Origin: a virus
DNA: 64,000 bases
Direction: 5' to 3' (one strand)
Virus record (IMG/VR): IMGVR_UViG_3300032093_007999
Coordinates: 1-64,000 of that record
The position numbers were made by a program, and so were the translations under genes. Under the pieces are notes generated by a model. That model saw only the letters and a program-made list of their open reading frames with translations. It did not search any database and was not told the DNA's origin. Below are positions 58,418 to 64,000 of the stretch, piece after piece. Every line of letters begins with the position of its first letter. The first letter of the stretch is position 1.

Positions 58418-59399
58418 CTTTTTTAAGAATTTTAATTAATTGGTTAATACTTATTCCCTCTTTTTCTGCAACTTTTTTAATTGATTGTAAATTTCTTGTT
58501 AAAATTCTACTAACAGGAGTTTCTTCTTCATTATTTTTTTTTACAAGATCATCCCCTTTATTTTTTTTCTTTAGTAAAATTTCATCAATCATTTTTATCA
58601 TCATCTCTCTTTCGGTTTCAGACAATCTTCGTTTGGTAAAACAATTTTTACATTTACCTCTTCTCTTTTCTCTTTTTAATTCTTTATCTAACCTTGGGTC
58701 AAATCCCATAACCTCTAATCTATCGTTTCTTTCAATAGGATCTTCAATCCCCATCTTCTTTAATATTTTACTTGCCTTTGAGTATGTTTGAGCGTCTTCT
58801 GTTTCCTCATAACCAAACGCATCTGACATATCAACCTCATCCAAAAGTTTCTCATCATTCTTATCAATTGATTCCCCATAATAAACACGATAACCTCTAA
58901 CAACAGGATTATTAGTTTGTCTTGTTGTTATAACTGTTTGATCTTGAGTTTTTCTTGGGTGTAATCCTTGATTTAAAATTGGAATGTTAGAACCCGCAAA
59001 ACTACCATCAGAATCAACAAGTTCATTCATTTCACCATCTTTCTTTTCTTTTTCTTTGTATTTTTCGGGAATATCGGAATTAAGTTTCATACCTAATTTT
59101 TGACCTAACTTTACTATAAATGGTGTTGCGATTGATGACCCTGGAACAACTTGGAATACTACTAACGGGATTAATTTTAATACGTCTGAAGATTGATCTT
59201 TTATAAATTTTTTATCTTCAGCGTCAAGTTCAAAATCTTTATCTTTTAAATATTGCTTAATTGAAGACATAATAATCTTAACCAACAATCTAGTTTGTTT
59301 AAGTTCATCTATGGCAATAGATTTATACTTTTTTAATTTGTTGGTGATATCCTCAATAGAGGGTTTTTTTATTTCATCCAATATTTTTTTGCTTCTCAT
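58410..59399 (-). CDS. Hypothetical protein with LETM1-like segment, 329 aa
   Basis: Residues about 40-120 (LLVKIIMSSIKQYLKDKDFE, DQSSDVLKLIPLVVFQVVPG, SSIATPFIVKLGQKL, then SDIPEKYKEKEKK) follow the pattern of LETM1-type proteins, where a KLIP-x-x-x-F-x-x-x-P-x helix pair precedes a ribosome-binding-like domain. The middle is acidic and polar. A Cys pair occurs at GKCKNCFTKRRLSE, and the C-terminus is helical (KKVAEKEGISINQLIKILKK). The resemblance is visual and needs a profile test. It is the first gene of the minus-strand run. Confidence 0.55.
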   Translation of the reverse strand: MRSKKILDEIKKPSIEDITNKLKKYKSIAIDELKQTRLLVKIIMSSIKQYLKDKDFELDAEDKKFIKDQSSDVLKLIPLVVFQVVPGSSIATPFIVKLGQKLGMKLNSDIPEKYKEKEKKDGEMNELVDSDGSFAGSNIPILNQGLHPRKTQDQTVITTRQTNNPVVRGYRVYYGESIDKNDEKLLDEVDMSDAFGYEETEDAQTYSKASKILKKMGIEDPIERNDRLEVMGFDPRLDKELKREKRRGKCKNCFTKRRLSETEREMMIKMIDEILLKKKNKGDDLVKKNNEEETPVSRILTRNLQSIKKVAEKEGISINQLIKILKKGE

Positions 59400-59436
59400 A
59401 GTAAAATGATTAATATTAATCGTTCGTATTTTTTAC

Positions 59437-59444
59437 AATAAATA
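59437..59444 (-). promoter_or_regulatory. Late-type octamer TATTTATT (minus strand)
   Basis: Reads AATAAATA on the plus strand; 37 nt before the ATG at 59399, in the divergent gap with the plus-strand fibre gene. Confidence 0.45.
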
Positions 59445-59457
59445 CTTTGTTTTGTGG

Positions 59458-59465
59458 TATTTATC
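59458..59465 (+). promoter_or_regulatory. Late-type octamer TATTTATC
   Basis: 10 nt before the ATG at 59476; lies only 13 bp from the octamer of the divergent gene. Confidence 0.5.
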
Positions 59466-59475
59466 TAAAAAAAAG

Positions 59476-61689
59476 ATGGCTCAACAGAATATTAATCAAT
59501 ATGTTTACCAAAAACTAAAGTTAAACATCGTAAATGATTGTCAAGATATGTCTTTGGCGTCCGATGAGGTTGACTTTAATCAAGAGGTTGTATTCTCACC
59601 ATATTTAATTGCTCAAACATATGGTAATAGATTACCAATAAATATTGACATAAATAACCCAATAAGTGTTCAAAATTTAACTTTATTATATAAACAATAT
59701 AATTATAACAACGTTTTTGTTTCTCAAAATTATTATAATCCAGATGAATTAGATCTTTCTTGTTTTTCATCATCAACTGCTTGTGATATTGGACTAACAG
59801 GAATTGATAATGGTCTAGTAACATCAATGACAGGAGAATCAATAAATTTCACAAATGGTTTATATTCTGATTCATTTAAATTTGATAGAGAATATTATGA
59901 TAGAAGATTTAAAATGTTTCAAGTTACCGGGTATACATCACAAAATGAAAGATTTTCCGGTATACCAAAAACAACATTATATGAGGTTGTAAGTAAAACA
60001 GGATCTGTTGGTAAATATCATGAATTATATGGTGGGTTTTATCAAGGATTTTATAAATTATTTGGTTATGATTACGACATCCTACCTGAAAGAATGAATA
60101 AAGGATGGGCGGTAGAAATGTTATTAAAACCAAGATTAATAAATGAATTTTTTCCATCATCAGGTGAAACAACATTAAACGAGGTTTATCCTGACAATGC
60201 GGGTATTTTCTTTTATTTTGGTACAAGAGCCGAAAATAAATTTTATCATCACGCCGATGGGACACCAAATTGTTTTACAGGTTATACAAGAGTTACAAAT
60301 GGGTTAGAAGAATGTGTTGAAACTTGTGCGTGTTGTAATAGAACGGTAACGAATAGTAGATGTGTTTATGTTTATCCTCCACGATCAAAAAACAATCAAC
60401 ATGATCCTCATCTAAATTATGGTTGTGATTTATGTAATGGAATAAAAGATAAAAAATTAACTTGTGGGTGCGGATGTTATGATACTCCTTGTGAAACTTG
60501 TGGTTGGGAATGTTTTGAACATTCTTGCTCAACTATTATTGAACCCACACCAACACCAACACCTTCTCCAACTCCAACGTGTGATGTTCCAACTCCTGTA
60601 TGTACTCCGTCTTGTACAAAATGTGAGGAATGTAAAGATTGTGTTGATTGTACCCCAACTGGATTCACTTCAATTCAAAGTACTTGTGAAACGGATCCGT
60701 TATTTGATTCAATGTCAAACGCCTTAGCCGTTAAGTTATGTGGGTCAAAAGAAAATCCAAAAATTGGTGTTAAAGTTTTAAGATGGACGGGTAATTGTGA
60801 AACAACGGGGACTTGTACTACAGGTCAAACATATGTTACAGGATATACGATTGATGAATATTGTTCTCCAAACGGGATATATGATTATTGTGAAAATGAA
60901 AATCCTGATTATTTGGATCAAGAACATTGGTTCCAAGTTGATATCGTATGGGAAAGGTATACTTGGTTGGACACTTGTGATTTAAAATGGAGAGGTGGAT
61001 TAGGAGACATAACAAAGTTTGAGTATTTAAATTCTTTGGCAAATGATACCGCAAAATTAATCGCTCCACCATATACGAATGGTCAACAAGTTGCCGAACA
61101 AATTGAACTTGTTAATTTGGAACAAACTTGGCTTGATGAAACCGACTTTAGAATGGGTAGATTAAAAATCTATGTTAATGGTAAAATCTTCTACACCATT
61201 GAAAATTTTGAAGAGATAATTCCAAGAGCGTTAAATACCGACAAAGAAAAACAACTTGGTGTTCCTTTTAACATATCTTGGGGTGGAGGTACGCAAGGTT
61301 TAAGAGAGAACTTGACGTTCTCGGCATGTACTGCGTTAGATGGAAAATATATTCAGGATCCTGAATCATTCTCAACAGATTTATTAAACACAACGTCATT
61401 ATCAGGTTTACAAACAAATATTTTACTTGAAGAAAATTTTGCAGGAACATTTGAGGGTGGGGTATCACAATTTAGAATGTACGTTACTCCATTGTCTGCC
61501 CCTGAAATAAAACATAATTTTTTATTACTTCAGTCTACATTTGATATGTTAAATCCTGATTGCCCTAATTGCAATACAATAGTGTGTGAACCTAATGACT
61601 TCGTATATGTCTTGATTGATGTTGATTATTTGGTAACACAAAATTTATTTTATATTACAACACAAAATAATAATTATATTATTTTATAA
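59476..61689 (+). CDS. Large fibre/adhesin protein with Cys-rich hinge, 737 aa
   Basis: I start at ATG 59476 (MAQQNINQYVYQKLKLNIVN). Residues about 1-280 are beta-rich (GFYQGFYKLFGYDYDILPER). A Cys-rich stretch follows at about 285-400 (CVETCACCNRTVTNSRCVYV, CGCGCYDTPCETCGWECFEH), interrupted by a Pro-Thr repeat hinge (PTPTPTPSPTPT) and KCEECKDCVDC. The C-terminal 300 residues look like a concanavalin/LamG jelly roll (FRMGRLKIYVNGKIFYTIEN, then VSQFRMYVTPLSAPEIKHNF). The design fits a cell-surface-binding tail fibre stiffened by disulfides or metal. It precedes another fibre gene. Confidence 0.75.
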   Translation: MAQQNINQYVYQKLKLNIVNDCQDMSLASDEVDFNQEVVFSPYLIAQTYGNRLPINIDINNPISVQNLTLLYKQYNYNNVFVSQNYYNPDELDLSCFSSSTACDIGLTGIDNGLVTSMTGESINFTNGLYSDSFKFDREYYDRRFKMFQVTGYTSQNERFSGIPKTTLYEVVSKTGSVGKYHELYGGFYQGFYKLFGYDYDILPERMNKGWAVEMLLKPRLINEFFPSSGETTLNEVYPDNAGIFFYFGTRAENKFYHHADGTPNCFTGYTRVTNGLEECVETCACCNRTVTNSRCVYVYPPRSKNNQHDPHLNYGCDLCNGIKDKKLTCGCGCYDTPCETCGWECFEHSCSTIIEPTPTPTPSPTPTCDVPTPVCTPSCTKCEECKDCVDCTPTGFTSIQSTCETDPLFDSMSNALAVKLCGSKENPKIGVKVLRWTGNCETTGTCTTGQTYVTGYTIDEYCSPNGIYDYCENENPDYLDQEHWFQVDIVWERYTWLDTCDLKWRGGLGDITKFEYLNSLANDTAKLIAPPYTNGQQVAEQIELVNLEQTWLDETDFRMGRLKIYVNGKIFYTIENFEEIIPRALNTDKEKQLGVPFNISWGGGTQGLRENLTFSACTALDGKYIQDPESFSTDLLNTTSLSGLQTNILLEENFAGTFEGGVSQFRMYVTPLSAPEIKHNFLLLQSTFDMLNPDCPNCNTIVCEPNDFVYVLIDVDYLVTQNLFYITTQNNNYIIL

Positions 61690-61690
61690 C

Positions 61691-61698
61691 TATTTATT
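61691..61698 (+). promoter_or_regulatory. Late-type octamer TATTTATT
   Basis: 11 nt before the ATG at 61710. Confidence 0.5.
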
Positions 61699-61709
61699 CA
61701 TAAAAGACA

Positions 61710-63317
61710 ATGGGAATCACAAAAATAACCGAATTAAATCAAATTTTATCTGGCGAGGTATCATCAAACGATGTATTACCAATAGTTGATATTGCGACCG
61801 ATGAAACTAAAAAAATAGAAATAAACCAATTACAAAGTTATATTCTTAGTGGTTTTACAGGATCGGATAATAACTTTTTACCATTAAGTGGTGGTACTGT
61901 TACTGGTGATACTATTTTTACGCAAGGATTAACCGCAAATACTGTTAATAGTTTAATGTTGGGTATTGGTGCCGGTAATATCAATACAAATATTGGTATT
62001 GGATATAATACATTATCTAACAACACAACAGGATCAAACAATATTGCACAAGGTTACAAATCATTATTTTCAAATACAACAGGATATCAAAACATTGCAA
62101 TAGGTAACGCTGCTTTATATTCAAATATCTCAGGATCCAGTAACGTTGCCATAGGAATAAGTGCTTTACAAAGTAACATATCAGGAGTAGATAACATATC
62201 AATAGGTCAATCGTCTCTTCTTTTAAATACCATAGGATATTCAAATATAGCCTTAGGTAATAGCTCTCTTAGTTCAAATATATCAGGGTCTCATAATATA
62301 GGTATGGGAGACGGTTCTCTTTCACTTAATAGTTATGGAAATCATAACATTGCTTTAGGTAATGGATCTTTACAACAAAATACAACAGGATCAAATAATA
62401 TTGCACAAGGTTACAAATCATTATTTTATAACACAACAGGAACCTATAATATTGCTTTAGGTCCAAACGCTTTACAAAATAATACAGAAGGTTTTCGCAA
62501 TATTGCTTTAGGTCCAAACGCTTTACGAGCTAATTCAATAGGAGATAATAATATTGCTTTAGGTGAATCCTCTTTAGAATATAATACCTCCGGTTCAAAT
62601 AATGTTGCTTTAGGTAACAGTGCTTTACTTAACAATACAATAGGAAACAATAATGTTGCTTTAGGTCAAAGTGCTTTAATATATAACACCTCCGGTTCAA
62701 ATAACATTGCTTTAGGCCTCAGTGCTTTAGAAAAAAACACAGAAGGATGTAATAACATTTCATTAGGTAGGTGTTCTTTAGGAACTAACACAACAGGTGA
62801 AAATAATATTGGTTTAGGATATAGATCTTTAAAAAATAATCAAACAGGATTTTTCAATATTGGTTTAGGTTTTGATGTTTTATATTCTAACACAACAGGA
62901 CAATACAATGTTGCAATAGGTAAAAGTGTTATGGTACAAAACACTATAGGTGTAAACAATATTTCATTAGGTAATAGCTCTCTATATAACAACACAATAG
63001 GGAATTATAATATTTCGGCAGGACAAAACTCATTATATTCAAACACAGAAGGAAACAATAACGTTGCTTTAGGGTCAAACGCTTTACGATATAATACAAC
63101 AGGAAACACTAACGTGGCATTAGGGTACAATGTACAATCAGGGGATTTCTCAAATTCAGTTATATTGGGTAATGGAGCGACAGCAACGGCAAATTCTCAG
63201 TTTGTTTTAGGGTCTGCGGGAACTCCTATTGGGCCGGTGACTACAGAATCTTGTACGTCAACAAAAACATTAACAATCCGATTGAATGGTGCTGATTATA
63301 AAATATTGTTGGTTTAA
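61710..63317 (+). CDS. Tail fibre with 22 YadA-head-like repeats, 535 aa
   Basis: The N-terminus (MGITKITELNQILSGEVSSN, then DNNFLPLSGGTVTGDTIFT) has the LPLSGGTxTGD motif common in phage tail fibres. Residues 105-478 are 22 perfect-length 17-aa repeats of the form N-T-x-G-x-x-N-[IV]-[AS]-[LI]-G-x-x-[SA]-L-x-x. This is the left-handed beta-roll repeat of trimeric autotransporter heads such as YadA. The end (NSVILGNGATATANSQFVLG, then SCTSTKTLTIRLNGADYKIL) is a short distal domain. A trimeric rigid shaft is expected. DNA repeats within the gene could change shaft length by recombination. Confidence 0.88.
   Translation: MGITKITELNQILSGEVSSNDVLPIVDIATDETKKIEINQLQSYILSGFTGSDNNFLPLSGGTVTGDTIFTQGLTANTVNSLMLGIGAGNINTNIGIGYNTLSNNTTGSNNIAQGYKSLFSNTTGYQNIAIGNAALYSNISGSSNVAIGISALQSNISGVDNISIGQSSLLLNTIGYSNIALGNSSLSSNISGSHNIGMGDGSLSLNSYGNHNIALGNGSLQQNTTGSNNIAQGYKSLFYNTTGTYNIALGPNALQNNTEGFRNIALGPNALRANSIGDNNIALGESSLEYNTSGSNNVALGNSALLNNTIGNNNVALGQSALIYNTSGSNNIALGLSALEKNTEGCNNISLGRCSLGTNTTGENNIGLGYRSLKNNQTGFFNIGLGFDVLYSNTTGQYNVAIGKSVMVQNTIGVNNISLGNSSLYNNTIGNYNISAGQNSLYSNTEGNNNVALGSNALRYNTTGNTNVALGYNVQSGDFSNSVILGNGATATANSQFVLGSAGTPIGPVTTESCTSTKTLTIRLNGADYKILLV
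62022..63143 (+). repeat. 51-bp tandem coding repeats (22 copies)
   Basis: Coding repeats of the fibre shaft. Most copies are diverged, but copies 1 and 8 (62022 and 62379) share about 48 nearly identical bases, copies 9/10 share TTTAGGTCCAAACGCTTTA, and copies 12/14 share ACCTCCGGTTCAAATAA. This points to recent internal recombination. Confidence 0.85.
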
Positions 63318-63330
63318 TAAAAACACAATT

Positions 63331-63338
63331 TATTTATA
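63331..63338 (+). promoter_or_regulatory. Late-type promoter octamer TATTTATA
   Basis: Perfect octamer 35 nt before the ATG at 63374, longer spacing than usual. Confidence 0.5.
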
Positions 63339-63373
63339 ATATTTTTTTAGTATTTTGATATAAAGATATCATT

Positions 63374-64000
63374 ATGGTTAAAAATATATTCTTTAATGCA
63401 TCATTACCAAGAGCAGGATCAACATTATTACAAAATGTTATGATGCAAAATCCGGACATTTACTCAACACCAACATCAGGAGTGGTTGAGTTTCTATTAC
63501 AAGCAAGAACAATATATTCAACAGGAGATGCGTTTAAGGCTCAAGATGCTGAAACAATGAAAAAAGGTTTTAGAGGATTTTGTAAAGGTGGTTTATGGGG
63601 ATTCTTTAATGAAATAACAGATAGACCATATGTTTTAGATAAAAGTAGAGCGTGGTCAGGACATTATAGTTTTTTAGATTTTTTTGAGTCCAACCCAAAA
63701 GTAATAATTATGGTTAGAGATTTAAGATCAATTTTTTCGTCAATGGAAAAAAATTACAGAAAAAATCCACATAAAGACCCATTAATTGTTAATGGTGCGG
63801 AATTAAAAAACATGACAACAGATTCAAGAATGGTTCATTTTTCTGTTTCACCTCCCGTTGGGCCAGCTCTTGAGTGGTTGTATGATATTACACAACAAAG
63901 ATTAGATTCAAATGTTTTATTTATAAGATATGAAGATTTTTGTAAAACCCCAGAAATAGAAATTCAAAAAATCTACAAGTATTTGGAAATCCCTTACTAT
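63374..64000 (+). CDS. Sulfotransferase family protein (3' end outside window)
   Basis: 209 codons are visible without a stop. KNIFFNASLPRAGSTLLQNV has the 5'-phosphosulfate loop (P-R-A-G-S-T). KVIIMVRDLRSIFSSMEKNY is the 3'-phosphate-binding strand and helix (V-R-D-x-R-x-x-x-x-S). FIRYEDFCKTPEIEIQKIYK is the conserved R-Y-E-D-x-x-x-x-P segment. The enzyme would use PAPS to sulfate a sugar or tyrosine. Lying directly behind two fibre genes and in a genome with a large glycan operon, it may decorate virion or cell-surface glycans. Confidence 0.88.
   Translation, partial: MVKNIFFNASLPRAGSTLLQNVMMQNPDIYSTPTSGVVEFLLQARTIYSTGDAFKAQDAETMKKGFRGFCKGGLWGFFNEITDRPYVLDKSRAWSGHYSFLDFFESNPKVIIMVRDLRSIFSSMEKNYRKNPHKDPLIVNGAELKNMTTDSRMVHFSVSPPVGPALEWLYDITQQRLDSNVLFIRYEDFCKTPEIEIQKIYKYLEIPYY

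Noticed and set aside
62022-63143. CRISPR-like repeat array
   Set aside because: The repeats are in-frame coding units without spacers and continue a single open protein frame.
1-64000. tRNA genes, integrase or attachment sites, insertion sequences
   Set aside because: None could be recognised by eye. The only tRNA-like structure is the tmRNA, and no transposase or recombinase gene is present.

Overview
The window is a contiguous piece of a large, AT-rich, tailed (myovirus-type, T4-like in its head genes) phage that very probably infects a member of the Bacteroidetes (Flavobacteriia-like). The phage assignment rests on a large terminase, a gp20-like portal, a gp21-like prohead protease, an acidic scaffold, a gp23-like capsid protein, baseplate-like proteins, tail fibres, a lysis cassette and a gp55-like late sigma factor. 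The host assignment rests on promoters of the Bacteroidetes type (TTG, 19-20 nt, TAnnTTTG), signal peptides ending in Gln, a protein with a type IX secretion-like C-terminus, and a bS21 of Bacteroidetes type.

Layout. 1-3.7 kb (+): holin-like protein, GH19 endolysin, a second lysozyme-like protein, a GAF-like membrane protein, a conserved phage protein and an M15-type peptidase. 3.7-5.7 kb: almost protein-free. Four host-type promoters lead into a 52-aa gene, a short hairpin element and a candidate giant structured RNA of about 0.9 kb. On the opposite strand lies a complete phage tmRNA (5222-5622) with a 21-aa tag. 5.7-12.5 kb: early or accessory genes, including an M20-type metallopeptidase, a ClpC-like double-AAA+ unfoldase divergent from a two-UVR-motif protein, a KTSC protein, a secreted protein and a nucleotidyltransferase. 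12.5-31 kb (+): head module with terminase, portal, protease, scaffold, capsid and several probable internal head proteins; a minus-strand bS21 gene is embedded, and an HNH homing endonuclease follows the capsid gene. 30.7-38.6 kb (-): tail/baseplate proteins and the late sigma factor. 38.6-55.6 kb (-): about 17 genes for surface glycan synthesis or modification (many glycosyltransferases, GDP-mannose 3,5-epimerase-like protein, aminotransferase, acetyltransferase, three methyltransferases, a BKACE-type enzyme), plus PhoH, dUTPase and a DEDD exonuclease. 55.6-59.4 kb (-): a Vsr-type homing endonuclease next to a glycosyltransferase gene broken by a TGA, then virion-associated proteins. 59.4-64 kb (+): two large fibre/adhesin genes (one with 22 repeats of 17 aa) and a truncated sulfotransferase.

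How it fits together. Host-type promoters serve early genes and the RNA region. A phage octamer TATTTATA precedes about two dozen late genes on both strands and is the obvious target of the gp55-like sigma factor. Many small proteins share an N-terminal amphipathic peptide ending in a [L/I/V/M]-x-E site, which I read as capsid-targeting propeptides cut by the gp21-like protease. tmRNA, bS21, the ClpC-like unfoldase and the UVR protein together suggest that the phage takes over ribosome function, ribosome rescue and proteolysis.
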